Assembly (NCBI GenBank): GCA_016714535.1
Contig: JADKDR010000005.1
Span: 310,001-374,000 of the forward strand
Source: Bacteroidota bacterium
GTDB taxonomy: Bacteria > Bacteroidota > Bacteroidia > AKYH767-A > OLB10
Reading direction: 5' to 3'
Length of the DNA stretch: 64,000 bases
In this document: positions 44,457-53,940 of the stretch, piece by piece
Layout: each line of letters starts with the position of its first letter
Position numbering within the stretch: the first letter of the stretch is position 1
Notes under the pieces: generated by a model
The model's input: only the letters and a program-made list of their open reading frames with translations
What the model was told of the DNA's origin: nothing
Databases searched by the model: none
Translations under genes and position numbers: made by a program

Positions 44457-44765
44457 ATGCAGGAGCAAAATAACAATCAATTAAATATTGAACTAACAGA
44501 AGAAATAACCGAAGGTATCTACTCAAACCTTGCCATAATAACCCATAGTAACAGTGAGTTTGTTTTAGATTTTGTAAAGGTAATGCCCGGTGTTCCAAAG
44601 GCAAAGGTAAAATCGCGCATATTGCTTACACCACAGCACGCTAAGCGACTCATAAATGCGCTTGCAGATAATATTTCGAAGTATGAAAAAATGCATGGTC
44701 CCATAAAGGAAACCGAAGGATTTGGTATACCAATGAATTTTGGCGGACCTACGGCACAAGCATAA
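44457..44765 (+). CDS. DUF3467 protein
   Basis: 102 residues. 'GIYSNLAIITHSNSEFVLDF', 'KVKSRILLTPQHAKRLINAL' and 'NISKYEKMHG' are the three conserved blocks of DUF3467, a small cytosolic family widespread in Bacteroidota, with no known function. It lies 13 bp before the end of a convergent FAD oxidoreductase gene and has its own -7 box. Confidence 0.9.
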   Translation: MQEQNNNQLNIELTEEITEGIYSNLAIITHSNSEFVLDFVKVMPGVPKAKVKSRILLTPQHAKRLINALADNISKYEKMHGPIKETEGFGIPMNFGGPTAQA

Positions 44766-44778
44766 TCATTGCTGCTTA

Positions 44779-45915
44779 TTAATCTAAGATCATCTGAGCA
44801 GCTTCAAGGCCAATTATACTGCCTATAGCCACGCCCATGCCTCCCATGCGCACCGCACAGTAAACATTGGGTTGTAACAGTTTCACTATACTTTGCTTGG
44901 TCGAACCCAATCCCATAATCCCGCTCCAGCGCATATCAACTTCGTAAGTAGTGTTTGGTAATATTACCGTGTTTAACAATTCCTCAAGTTTAGTTTGAAT
45001 TTGTTGGGTAACATTAAATTCAAATGTATGTTCACCTTCGAAGTTCAAATTGCGCCCTCCGCCAAACAATAAACGGTTGCCCACATTGCGGAAATAATAA
45101 TACCCTTGCTGATAATGGAATGTTCCTTCAATTTTAAGATTGTCGATAGGCTTGGTAATCAATACTTGTGCACGGGCAGGATTTGTTTCAACTTCAGGAA
45201 GTAATTGTCTTGCAAATCCATTGGTACAAATTAATAGTTTGCCTGCCGTTATGCTGAATCCGGCAGAGGTCGTTAATTCAACACCATCATTAAGCGAAGT
45301 AAACTGCGTAACCTCTAATCCACAAATTATTTCAACCCCTTCACGCTTTACAGCATCTGTCAATGCATGCATCATTTTTCCCGTATCTACCTGACCCTCA
45401 CATTCATTTCTAATAATATGTTCAACTCCTGCAAACCCTGATTGCGCAATTTTTTCATTATTCCTGCTATAAGTATTTGTATTTGCAGTAATGTCAGCTA
45501 ACAATTTATTATAGTCAGGTAAATGTTCTTGACATTGTTCAAATGATGCTTGATCATCATTTGTAAACAGTTCGAAGCCGCCCAAAGCAAGGTAATCTAT
45601 GCTTTTATCGCCAAGATTTTTGCGTAATAGTTTTAGGCCTTCAAAACGTTTCGATACAATTTCCAGCATGCTTTGTTCGCCCCATTTAGAGGCATCTTCA
45701 ATCAATTCACTTAGGCTGCCAAAGCAAGCAAAGCCAGCATTGCGAGTACTCGCGCCATAAGGCAAAAAGCCCCTTTCTAATATCACAATCTTTAATTTCG
45801 GATTTTTTCGCTTTAAGTTTAATGCGCTGTTTAGCCCAACTATACCGCTGCCGGCAATTACAATATCGATGTGATCAAAATACGTTTCTCTTTCCCAATA
45901 ACTTAAGTGGAACAT
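44779..45915 (-). CDS. FAD-dependent amino-acid-oxidase-like enzyme (DAO family)
   Basis: 378-residue flavoprotein. The dinucleotide motif is 'IDIVIAGSGIVGLNSALNLK' (GSGIVGLN), 'LERGFLPYGASTRNAGFACF' is the family's second FAD contact, and 'KLLICTNGFARQLLPEV' holds the second GG-type contact. The end 'RWSGIMGLGSTKQSIVKL' followed by 'NVYCAVRMGGMGVAIGSIIG' is the C-terminal FAD-binding loop. It is in the DAO (glycine oxidase/GlpD-like) family. Whether it oxidises an amino acid, a sarcosine-like compound or another substrate cannot be told. It is a single gene, convergent with DUF3467. Confidence 0.85.
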   Translation of the reverse strand: MFHLSYWERETYFDHIDIVIAGSGIVGLNSALNLKRKNPKLKIVILERGFLPYGASTRNAGFACFGSLSELIEDASKWGEQSMLEIVSKRFEGLKLLRKNLGDKSIDYLALGGFELFTNDDQASFEQCQEHLPDYNKLLADITANTNTYSRNNEKIAQSGFAGVEHIIRNECEGQVDTGKMMHALTDAVKREGVEIICGLEVTQFTSLNDGVELTTSAGFSITAGKLLICTNGFARQLLPEVETNPARAQVLITKPIDNLKIEGTFHYQQGYYYFRNVGNRLLFGGGRNLNFEGEHTFEFNVTQQIQTKLEELLNTVILPNTTYEVDMRWSGIMGLGSTKQSIVKLLQPNVYCAVRMGGMGVAIGSIIGLEAAQMILD

Positions 45916-46017
45916 GCCTTCTTAATTAATAAAGCAAATGTGACTTTATTTTTTCTAATAGAAAATACTTGAGAGTAAATTACTATACGCTAACTTCGCC
46001 AATCTTAAAATTAGGTA

Positions 46018-47787
46018 ATGAAAAGAATTATTGTTAGCACGATGCTATTCTTGTTAGCTCATATGGCTTATGGAATAAAAATTCGGTATTCACTAGACTT
46101 TGCTAAAGCAGCCACGCATTACATAAGTGTAACCATGCATGTTACTGAGTGGGCCGGTGATAGCATGATAATAAAACTTCCCGTATGGATGCCGGGAAGC
46201 TACATGGTGCGCGAATACTCTAAAAATATAGAATCGGTTGCGGCACAAGTGGGAGGCAAAGCAACCAAGGTTACCAAGGTTAGAAAAAACGGTTGGAAAA
46301 TAGATACACGCGGAGCTAATACGGTTACCGTTACTTATTTATACTATGCTAATGAACTTAACATAAGACAAACCCATACCGATGAAGGTCATGCCTTTAT
46401 TATGCCCGGAACTATATGTTGTTTTGTAGAGGGATTCATTAACCAACCCTGCACCTTAGCCATCGTCCCTTTATCTGACTGGAAAAATTTAAGCACAGCG
46501 CTTGAGCAAATTGCTAATACTAGGTTTGAAGTAGTGGCAATGGATTATGACGAACTGGTTGATAGTCCGGTAGAAGTTGGTAATCATCAGGTTATTCAAT
46601 TTGAGGCCCAAGGAATTCCTCATGAGTTTGCAATTTATGGAAACGTGAATCCTGACAAGGATAAATTAGTTCGCGATACGCGAAAGATTATTAAAGCATG
46701 TACGAATGTTTTTGGAGAAAATCCCTGTAAGCGCTATGTTTTTTTTTCGCACCACTATCCCGGAGCAGGTGGTGGCTTGGAACATAAAAACAGTTGCACC
46801 CTTGCTGGAAGTACGGAGATTTTTAGTAAGGATGATTTGTATAGAGGTCATTTAAACTTAATTGCACATGAGTATTTTCATTTGTGGAATGTGAAGCGAT
46901 TAAGGCCGGAGCCTTTAGGTCCATTCGATTATGATAACGAAAATTATTGCGAATTACTTTGGTTTGCCGAAGGCTTCACAGCTTATTATGATGACCTGAT
47001 TACTTACCGGTGCGGCCTTGTAAAACAAGATGATTATTTAAAAACCGTGTCAGGATCATTAAGTTATCTCATACATACTCCGGGCAATGATGTGCAATCT
47101 CTTGATGAAAGTGGTTTTGACGCATGGATTAAATACTATCGCGCCAACGAAAACTCACCAAACAGTACCGTTTCTTATTACACCAAAGGTGGTATGGTAG
47201 GTCTCTTATTAGATTTGGAAATTATTTCGCGCACACAAGGGTTAAAAAATCTTGATACCCTGATGCGTTACATGTATACCATTTACAGCAAACAACTTGA
47301 TAAGCCTTTTTCCTATTCTGATGTTATTGCTGCAGCTAATACCATTACCGGTACAAATATGAGTTCCTTTTTCGATAAATGGATAACATCTACAGGTGCG
47401 GTACCAACGGCATCTTATTTCGATCAATTTGGAATATTGTATAAACAAACGATAGATTCAGCGTTATCATGGACACTCGGCATTAAAGGTAATGCGGTAA
47501 GGCAAGGATTCGCAGTTACAGGTGTTACGCGAAATTCGGAAGGCTTTAACAAAGGTATTACTGCCGGGGATATCATTATTTATTTTGATGGGGTAGGTGG
47601 ACCGGAAAAAATTGACAGCCTTGTCAAAGTTTCTACAAATTTGACATTCGAAACGCATGTATTCAGACGTGGGCAGACTATAAAACTCAAGTTAGAAAAA
47701 AAGTTTCAGGCGGTGTATCAAATAGCGCTGGAGCCAATAAAGAAGCGGGATAAGTACTTTGATTTGTGGCTGCAAAAGGAAGACTAG
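46018..47787 (+). CDS. Secreted M61 glycyl aminopeptidase-like metalloprotease
   Basis: 589 residues, with an N-terminal signal peptide ('IIVSTMLFLLAHMAYGIKI'). The N-terminal domain resembles the M61 beta-domain. The zinc motif HExxH is present as 'NLIAHEYFHLWNVKRLRPEP' and the third ligand is the Glu of 'LLWFAEGFTAYYDDLIT'. Residues ~480-570 ('GFAVTGVTRNSEGFNKGITA', 'GDIIIYFDGV') are a PDZ domain, as usual for the family. It removes N-terminal residues from peptides, preferring glycine in characterised members; the specificity here is inferred. The GSCFA gene starts only 6 bp after its stop, so they form an operon. Confidence 0.9.
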   Translation: MKRIIVSTMLFLLAHMAYGIKIRYSLDFAKAATHYISVTMHVTEWAGDSMIIKLPVWMPGSYMVREYSKNIESVAAQVGGKATKVTKVRKNGWKIDTRGANTVTVTYLYYANELNIRQTHTDEGHAFIMPGTICCFVEGFINQPCTLAIVPLSDWKNLSTALEQIANTRFEVVAMDYDELVDSPVEVGNHQVIQFEAQGIPHEFAIYGNVNPDKDKLVRDTRKIIKACTNVFGENPCKRYVFFSHHYPGAGGGLEHKNSCTLAGSTEIFSKDDLYRGHLNLIAHEYFHLWNVKRLRPEPLGPFDYDNENYCELLWFAEGFTAYYDDLITYRCGLVKQDDYLKTVSGSLSYLIHTPGNDVQSLDESGFDAWIKYYRANENSPNSTVSYYTKGGMVGLLLDLEIISRTQGLKNLDTLMRYMYTIYSKQLDKPFSYSDVIAAANTITGTNMSSFFDKWITSTGAVPTASYFDQFGILYKQTIDSALSWTLGIKGNAVRQGFAVTGVTRNSEGFNKGITAGDIIIYFDGVGGPEKIDSLVKVSTNLTFETHVFRRGQTIKLKLEKKFQAVYQIALEPIKKRDKYFDLWLQKED

Positions 47788-47793
47788 GTACGA

Positions 47794-48768
47794 ATGAAGT
47801 TGCAGTTAGACATACAAATTAAGAGGCCCTCTTCTTTAATCACATTTAGCGATTCTATTTTTTTAATAGGCTCATGCTTTACAGGAAATATTGGTGTTCA
47901 GTTGTCGCAGTTAAAGTTCAATACCATTCATAACCCTACCGGAATTTTATTTGATCCCAAAAGTATTGCTACCCATCTTGAACATATTGTATCAGGCAAA
48001 ACGTATACTGAATCAGATACATTTTACATGAACGAAGTCTGCAGCAGTTGGCTACATCATTCAGATTTTAATGGCATGACCTGCGATGAATGTATTAATT
48101 TGATAAATGAGGCTACCCAAAGAGCTCATTTATTTTTATTGCGTGCTAACAAGCTTGTGATTACGCTTGGCAGTGCATTTCATTATGTGCTTGCAGATAA
48201 TGATATGCCGGTGGCAAATTGCCACCGGGCTCCTTCTGCATGGTTTACTAAGAAATTGATAAGGGCTACCGAGGTGGCAGATATGTTACGAAATGCAATC
48301 ACTGCAGTTCGAAAAGTTAACCCGGATATTACCGTAATATTTACTGTAAGTCCGGTGCGGCACATTCGCGATGGAGTGGTTGAGAACAACCTGAGTAAGG
48401 CGCAACTGATTACTGCCGTGCATCAACTATGCGATGAGTTAACAAATTTGCACTATTTTCCGGCTTACGAGATTGTGGTGGATGTATTGCGCGACTATCG
48501 CTTTTATGATATCGATATGGTACATCCTAATTATCTTGCTACACAAATCGTGGCCGATTATTTCTTGCAAAATTATTTTGACGAAAGAACAAGGGCTATT
48601 ATACCAGGCATAAAGCAGTTGACAACTGCAATGAATCATCGCCCACGCAATCCATTAAGTATGCAACATAAGCAGTTTCTTCAAATACATCTTGATTTAT
48701 GCAGGCAATTGCAACAGAAACTTCCCCACCTAAACTTCAATAACGAGCAAGCATATTTTTCAACATAA
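47794..48768 (+). CDS. GSCFA-domain protein
   Basis: 324 residues. The motif that names the family is 'IFLIGSCFTGNIGVQLSQLK' (GSCFA-type 'GSCF'), followed by 'HNPTGILFDPKSIATHLEHI', 'LVITLGSAFHYVLADN', 'TVIFTVSPVRHIRDGV' and 'YDIDMVHPNYLATQIVADYF'. These blocks give a SGNH-hydrolase-like fold (Ser of GSCF, Asp/His of 'DMVHP'). Members have been linked to carbohydrate esterase activity, but the substrate is not established. It begins 6 bp after the M61 peptidase gene. Confidence 0.9.
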   Translation: MKLQLDIQIKRPSSLITFSDSIFLIGSCFTGNIGVQLSQLKFNTIHNPTGILFDPKSIATHLEHIVSGKTYTESDTFYMNEVCSSWLHHSDFNGMTCDECINLINEATQRAHLFLLRANKLVITLGSAFHYVLADNDMPVANCHRAPSAWFTKKLIRATEVADMLRNAITAVRKVNPDITVIFTVSPVRHIRDGVVENNLSKAQLITAVHQLCDELTNLHYFPAYEIVVDVLRDYRFYDIDMVHPNYLATQIVADYFLQNYFDERTRAIIPGIKQLTTAMNHRPRNPLSMQHKQFLQIHLDLCRQLQQKLPHLNFNNEQAYFST

Positions 48769-48878
48769 AGCGCAGCGTCTTTTAGAATTAGCAATACATG
48801 GCTCTAAAGCTAAATTACCCTCCGGCTTTTTTATGCAATATTTAATAATCCAAATGATTGCTGCATGGTAAAAACTAC

Positions 48879-48886
48879 TACTTTTG
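48879..48886 (+). promoter_or_regulatory. Putative -7 box of the His/Cys-rich gene
   Basis: TACTTTTG is an exact TAnnTTTG match. It ends 4 bp before the GTG at 48891, so the transcript would be nearly leaderless if that GTG is the start. Confidence 0.35.
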
Positions 48887-48890
48887 TGTT

Positions 48891-49208
48891 GTGGTACCCT
48901 ATCAAAAAAGCATAGTCGGTTGTTTTACAAGCATCTTTGTTTTAATGCAAGTGCTTTCCAATGCACATGCGTGGTCGCATCATGATGATTTTCATTGCCT
49001 GGCCAAGAACGAGTATCACTTTCATCAGCATGAGCACTCTTGTACACTATGTGATTATGCAGTTCAAGTTATTGATAGTGCCAAGTTTGAAGAAATAAGC
49101 ATACAGTCGCCTTTTGCTTTTAACCGTCACACCATATGTGCATTACCAGAAGGTTTCAGACAACATCTAAATTACACTTTTCCTGAGCGAGGTCCTCCTT
49201 TAGTTTAG
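48891..49208 (+). CDS. Small His/Cys-rich secreted protein
   Basis: About 105 residues if started at the GTG at 48891. That start gives a good signal peptide ('PYQKSIVGCFTSIFVLMQVL', cleavage after 'NAHA'). No ATG is available upstream in frame; alternatives are TTG 48858 or ATG 48942. The mature part is metal-ligand rich: 'WSHHDDFHCLAKNEYHFHQH' then 'EHSCTLCDYAVQVIDSAKFE', with clustered His and a CxxC. It ends 'ERGPPLV', an ending I associate with small DUF2946-like proteins near metal-transport genes. It lies 108 bp upstream of the TonB receptor gene in the same direction. A metal-binding role is inferred from composition and context. Confidence 0.6.
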   Translation: MVPYQKSIVGCFTSIFVLMQVLSNAHAWSHHDDFHCLAKNEYHFHQHEHSCTLCDYAVQVIDSAKFEEISIQSPFAFNRHTICALPEGFRQHLNYTFPERGPPLV

Positions 49209-49316
49209 CGCTTTTACAATGACATCTTATCCATAAGTTTTGCCTAAATAGGGTAAAGGTTATGTTGGTTATTTAGTGTTTTACTCAGGGTTTAGTAACT
49301 CTCTTATTTTATTTTG

Positions 49317-51665
49317 ATGATTTTTAGTTTTGGCAAAATGTTAATACTGCTTGCAGTCAATACATTGAGCATTATGCTAGTGAATGCTATAGCCAATGCG
49401 CAAAGCAAGGTGCCTCCTTGTTCGCATACCTTAAGTGGTTATGTTACCGATGAGCATGACGGTATGCCTCTCGAATATGCAGCAGTATACATTGTGGAGT
49501 TAAAAATTGGAGGTGTAAGCGATAGCAGTGGTTTTTATAAGGTCAATGGTTTATGCAGTGGAACATATACCGTCAGGGTTACGCATATCGGTTGCGATAC
49601 GGTTTATGAGAAATTGACATTAACCCAAAGTATGATCAGTAACTTCCAAACGGAGCACCATGTGGAAGAGTTGGAACGCATTACCATTTCTGCTTCCAGG
49701 TTGAATGATGAAACTACCACGCCACGAAAGCAAGTTGCAGCGTATCGATTAAATGAAACCAAAGGAGAAGTATTTGCAGCTACTTTAAGGAGTGTAACAG
49801 GTATTAACATGCTAACAACAGGTGCTACTATTTCAAAGCCGGTGTTGCATGGTATGCATAGCAATAGGTTATTGATTATAAATAATGGAGTAAGGCAAGA
49901 GGGGCAGCAATGGGGCACCGAGCATGCTCCTGAAATAGATGCTATGAATGTGGGTAATTTGCAAGTGATAAAAGGAGCAAGTAGTGTTCAGTATGGTCCC
50001 GATGCAATGGCAGGAGTTATAATTGCCGGTGCGCCCGCTATGGCCGATAGTGCCGGTGTTAGTGCCAACGTATTGCTAAGCGGATGGAGCAATGGCCGCG
50101 GAATGGCAAGTGCCGTTAATCTTAAAGGTAAGTTAGGTAAGCGTTTCCCGCTTGCATGGCAGGTGAATGGAACGCTAAAGAAAACAGGCGACATGCACAC
50201 ACCACATTATAATCTAAAAAACTCTTCTACGCAGGAAGTTAATTTTTCTTATGCTTTAGCTTATCGCATGCGGAAAATATCAACCGAAGTGTACTATTCG
50301 CAGTTTAACACCAAGCTTGGAATTCTATCGGCATCGCACATTGGTAATGTAACCGACCTTTTGCAGGCCTTCAATAGCGATACTCCGCAAGTAACAGGTG
50401 ATTTTAGTTACGATATTGGTAAACCATTCCAGGATGTGCAGCATGAGCTTTTTAAGACTAAGACATATATACTTACCGGTACAGCAAGCAAACTCGAGTT
50501 GCAATATGCAAGGCAGTATAACAAAAGGGCTGAGTATGACAAGCATGGCAGCAAGACCAATGACGATTTGCCTGAGATGCAATTGGAAATTACCACCCAT
50601 TCAGCAGATATGATTTGGCATCACAACCGTTTTTCTGAGATTTCGGGAATGGTTGGGGTAAGTGGATTTTTGCAAAGCAATACGATAGAAGGTAGGTTGA
50701 TTATACCAAATTATAAAACCACTAATGCAGGGGTTTTTATAATTGAAAAGTGGAAACACAATAATTGGTTGGCAGAAGTAGGGGCAAGGTATGACTTTCG
50801 AAAAATTTCCATTTATAAGTACGATTATGTAAGTGCAGGAAATTATGTGCTAACTACACCTGAGCATACTTTTAATAATACCTCCATTAATGCAGGTCTA
50901 AGTTATTCAGACCAAAAAGGTTGGTCGTTTAATTTGGCTTGCGGTATGGCATGGAGGCCTCCTTCGGTAAATGAGCTCTATAGCTATGGCTTGCATCACG
51001 GGGCAGCCGCCATCGAAAAAGGGGATTCGCAATTGCAGGCTGAAACGACCTATAATATTTCTCCAGAGCTGAGATATCAAAATGCAATCATAGAACTGGA
51101 ATTGAATCCTTATATGCATTACATTACAGATTATGTGTACCGTCAACCTGAATCGAAACCTGTGATTACCATACAAGGAGCTTTTCCTTCTTTTCAATAT
51201 AAGCAGGCAGATGCATTATTGTATGGTAGCGACCTTACTTGCAAACTTACACCTGCATTTTCAACACAGTTGGTTTACACCGCTTCATTGGTGCGTGCGC
51301 AAAATCTTGAGTCAAATACATGGATAATAAACACCCCATCGGACCGGCATGCCTTGGAATTAAGACAAAATTTAAAGGATGGTAAGCGAAGCAAAAGCGC
51401 TTATGTGGCCGTTACTGTAAGCCATACAAATAAGCAATGGCGTGTGTCGGCAAACGAAGACTTTACACCGCCACCTCCTTCTTATGCATTGGTTGAATTG
51501 GTTGCATCAACAACGCTGCTTTATAAACAACAATCGGTAACCGTGGTTACCGGTATTAATAATCTTACAAACAACAGCTATCGCGATTACATGGATAGAT
51601 TTAGATATTATGCAAACGCTCCGGGCCGCAATATTTATATTCGATTAATTTTTAACTTTCTTTAA
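49317..51665 (+). CDS. TonB-dependent outer-membrane receptor
   Basis: 782 residues. A signal peptide ('MLILLAVNTLSIMLVNAIAN') is followed by a carboxypeptidase-regulatory-like domain ('LSGYVTDEHDGMPLEYAAVY', ~35-120) and a plug domain ('VTGINMLTTGATISKPVLHG', 'LLIINNGVRQEGQQWGTEHA', 'VIKGASSVQYGPDAMAGVII'). The rest is a 22-stranded barrel ending in a C-terminal aromatic strand ('NIYIRLIFNFL'). I started at ATG 49317, since the TTG at 49314 has no advantage. The plug resembles ZnuD-like receptors as far as pattern memory goes. It lies between the His/Cys-rich gene and a lipoprotein gene starting 10 bp after its stop, which suggests import of a metal or metal complex. The ligand is inferred only. 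Confidence 0.85.
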   Translation: MIFSFGKMLILLAVNTLSIMLVNAIANAQSKVPPCSHTLSGYVTDEHDGMPLEYAAVYIVELKIGGVSDSSGFYKVNGLCSGTYTVRVTHIGCDTVYEKLTLTQSMISNFQTEHHVEELERITISASRLNDETTTPRKQVAAYRLNETKGEVFAATLRSVTGINMLTTGATISKPVLHGMHSNRLLIINNGVRQEGQQWGTEHAPEIDAMNVGNLQVIKGASSVQYGPDAMAGVIIAGAPAMADSAGVSANVLLSGWSNGRGMASAVNLKGKLGKRFPLAWQVNGTLKKTGDMHTPHYNLKNSSTQEVNFSYALAYRMRKISTEVYYSQFNTKLGILSASHIGNVTDLLQAFNSDTPQVTGDFSYDIGKPFQDVQHELFKTKTYILTGTASKLELQYARQYNKRAEYDKHGSKTNDDLPEMQLEITTHSADMIWHHNRFSEISGMVGVSGFLQSNTIEGRLIIPNYKTTNAGVFIIEKWKHNNWLAEVGARYDFRKISIYKYDYVSAGNYVLTTPEHTFNNTSINAGLSYSDQKGWSFNLACGMAWRPPSVNELYSYGLHHGAAAIEKGDSQLQAETTYNISPELRYQNAIIELELNPYMHYITDYVYRQPESKPVITIQGAFPSFQYKQADALLYGSDLTCKLTPAFSTQLVYTASLVRAQNLESNTWIINTPSDRHALELRQNLKDGKRSKSAYVAVTVSHTNKQWRVSANEDFTPPPPSYALVELVASTTLLYKQQSVTVVTGINNLTNNSYRDYMDRFRYYANAPGRNIYIRLIFNFL

Positions 51666-51675
51666 TTTAAAAAAT

Positions 51676-52239
51676 ATGAAAAAAACAATTTTAAATACAT
51701 TATTTTTTTTGGCAATTATATCAGTAGTAACCTCTTGTAAAAAAGATAAAGATGATCCTGAAAATCCTCCACCTACAGGCAACGAACAGGAAATTATAAC
51801 TACCTTGAAATTAATTTTTAAGGATAGCGCAAATTTAGCAGATGTGCGTTCAGCCACATTTCGTGATCCGGATGGAGATGGGGGGTTAGGCCCCAATATT
51901 TTTGATACCATTAAGCTTGATGCCAATAAAACCTGGCTAACCGAAATCGTTTTATTAAACGAAACTGTAAATCCTGTTGACAGTATATCGAACGAAGTGC
52001 TTGAAGAGGCCAACGATCATTTGTTTTGTTACACAGCAACTGTGAATATAGTCGAAATTGTAGTAACCGATAAGGATGGCAACTCCTTGCCTATAGGTAT
52101 TCAATCAAAATGGACAACAAAAGCTGTAGGTCAGGGCACAGTTCAGGCAGTACTTAAGCATCAACCGGGCACTAAGAATGGACAATGCAATATCGGTGAA
52201 ACCGATATTGATGTTACCTTTCAAATGCAAGTGCAATAA
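51676..52239 (+). CDS. Lipoprotein of the TonB-receptor locus
   Basis: 187 residues with a lipoprotein signal ('LAIISVVTSC' lipobox ending at Cys21, followed by 'KKDKDDPENPPP'). The mature part has 'ITTLKLIFKDS' and 'SATFRDPDGDGGLGPNIFDT', an acidic loop, and ends in strands ('GETDIDVTFQMQVQ'). This type occurs directly downstream of metal-type TonB receptors in Bacteroidota as I recall, and could be the surface partner that captures ligand. No enzyme motif. It starts 10 bp after the receptor stop and is convergent with the subtilase gene, 1 bp apart. Confidence 0.7.
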   Translation: MKKTILNTLFFLAIISVVTSCKKDKDDPENPPPTGNEQEIITTLKLIFKDSANLADVRSATFRDPDGDGGLGPNIFDTIKLDANKTWLTEIVLLNETVNPVDSISNEVLEEANDHLFCYTATVNIVEIVVTDKDGNSLPIGIQSKWTTKAVGQGTVQAVLKHQPGTKNGQCNIGETDIDVTFQMQVQ

Positions 52240-52240
52240 A

Positions 52241-53929
52241 CTAACGCAGGCGGGTGAAAACCTGCCTGCTTACTTTTCCTTTTGAATTGGTTATAGCTAC
52301 TACAATATTGCCTGTACTAACTTTTTCGGAAATAGTAATCTGATTTATAAAAATTGGAAGCACATATTTTGTGAATGACTGAAGTAGTTTTCCTGTCACA
52401 TCATATATAGATACCGTTACATCCTGATTGGTGGTAGTAAAGAAACCTATTGTAAACTCATCCTTAAATGGATTTGGTCCATAGTTAATAATAAAATCTT
52501 CGTCCTTACTAACAGGAGTATCTAGTCCGCCTAATATGAAGGATGCTTGCGAGAAATTAGGAATCCCAAATCCGAGTAGTGTATCGGGGTTACTGTATTG
52601 CGAAGCACTTTGTCTAATTGCACTTGTAAGTTCTGCGCTGGTTTTTGCATTATGCGCTTGCCAAAGGCAAGCAGCAAGTCCTGCAATTACTGGTCCTGAG
52701 AACGAGGTTCCATTACCGGGCACCACTGAACCATCCCAGGGCGAAACCACATAGGTGCCTTGACCTAAAGCACATACATCAGGCTTCACACGTCCATCGG
52801 GGGTTGGGCCATTTCCACTAAATGATGCATATTGCATTAAACTATCTACAGCCCCAACAGCTAAAATGTTGTTAGCATCGGCTGGCACACTAATATAGTT
52901 CCATGGACTATTTCCTTCGTTTCCAGCACTGTTAATTACTACAATGCCTCTGCTTGCTGCAATATCTGCTGCAATGCTCATTGGCGCTGTATTGCCATCC
53001 AAGGAGGCATAACTGTGGTTGTGATTTGGATTGTCAAATAGCGTGTAGCCAAGTGAAGTTGAGAATACATCTGCACCAATACTATCTGCAAATTCAGCAC
53101 CTGCAGCCCAATTATACTCTTCAATTATGTTTTCAGTAGCGCCATCTTCAATTCTGCATAGTATGTATTGAACATGGGGAGCTATTCCTACCATTGTACC
53201 GGGAAGGTTAGCGGCCATTACTGATAGGCACGAAGTGCCACGTGGGTGAAAATCAAAAACTAAGTCATTATTCAAAACAAAGTCATGAGTTGCTACTATT
53301 CGGTTTTGTGCGAATAGGCTATCAAATACTGGAAGCGAATCTGTTTTCCAAAAACCAGCATCCATTATAGCAATCATCATTCCATTGCCACTAAAGCCGG
53401 CATCGTGCAGGTTAATAGCGTTTAGCATATTAATCTGATGAAAGGCCGGGCCATAAGAAAAACTATTTGACTTTTCTGAATTTGCCGCTTTCGGTCTTGT
53501 TAATATTTCACTGCCCTTAAATTTTCTGCTGTCTATATCTGCAGATGTGGCTACTATTATTCTGCCTACATTATTTACCGAACTCACAAATGATAAAGCT
53601 TGAACATCGGCAAGCACTTGTGAGTTGGTAGTTTGAATGGTTATGGTATTTAGCCATTTCGAATAATTTATAATCGTTGCACCGAGATTACTGATAGTGC
53701 TTACATAAACAGGGTTTACAGGCAAGTCCATAGAATCTATGGCTATATTTTGATTCGCTCGCCTGGTTATAGATTTTTGACTTAGATACGCACCCGGATT
53801 AGAAAAACTGTAGGGTGAATTATTCTTATCTTTCAACTGCACCACATATCGGTCCTGAGCCACAGCTGTTGTCAAAGAAAAAAATAGTAAAGCAATTACA
53901 ATATTGTTTTTTTTAAATAGTGAATTCAT
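52241..53929 (-). CDS. T9SS-exported S8 (subtilisin-like) protease with altered catalytic His
   Basis: 562 residues with a signal peptide (~1-25), an inhibitor-like propeptide and a subtilase domain. The Asp is D190 in 'IAIMDAGFW', the oxyanion Asn is N337 in 'INSAGNEGN' and the Ser is S409 in 'NGTSFSGPVIAG'. At the His position the family has 'HGT', but here the sequence reads 'DFHPRGTSCLS': R230 (codon at 53242-53240, CGT) replaces the His directly before GT, although H228 is two residues before. CGT is one base from CAT. The protein is either inactive, uses H228, or the base is misread. The C-terminus from ~475 ('YGPNPFKDEFTIGFF', 'YDVTGKLLQSF') is a T9SS sorting domain. Confidence 0.85.
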   Translation of the reverse strand: MNSLFKKNNIVIALLFFSLTTAVAQDRYVVQLKDKNNSPYSFSNPGAYLSQKSITRRANQNIAIDSMDLPVNPVYVSTISNLGATIINYSKWLNTITIQTTNSQVLADVQALSFVSSVNNVGRIIVATSADIDSRKFKGSEILTRPKAANSEKSNSFSYGPAFHQINMLNAINLHDAGFSGNGMMIAIMDAGFWKTDSLPVFDSLFAQNRIVATHDFVLNNDLVFDFHPRGTSCLSVMAANLPGTMVGIAPHVQYILCRIEDGATENIIEEYNWAAGAEFADSIGADVFSTSLGYTLFDNPNHNHSYASLDGNTAPMSIAADIAASRGIVVINSAGNEGNSPWNYISVPADANNILAVGAVDSLMQYASFSGNGPTPDGRVKPDVCALGQGTYVVSPWDGSVVPGNGTSFSGPVIAGLAACLWQAHNAKTSAELTSAIRQSASQYSNPDTLLGFGIPNFSQASFILGGLDTPVSKDEDFIINYGPNPFKDEFTIGFFTTTNQDVTVSIYDVTGKLLQSFTKYVLPIFINQITISEKVSTGNIVVAITNSKGKVSRQVFTRLR

Positions 53930-53940
53930 AGAATAAAATG

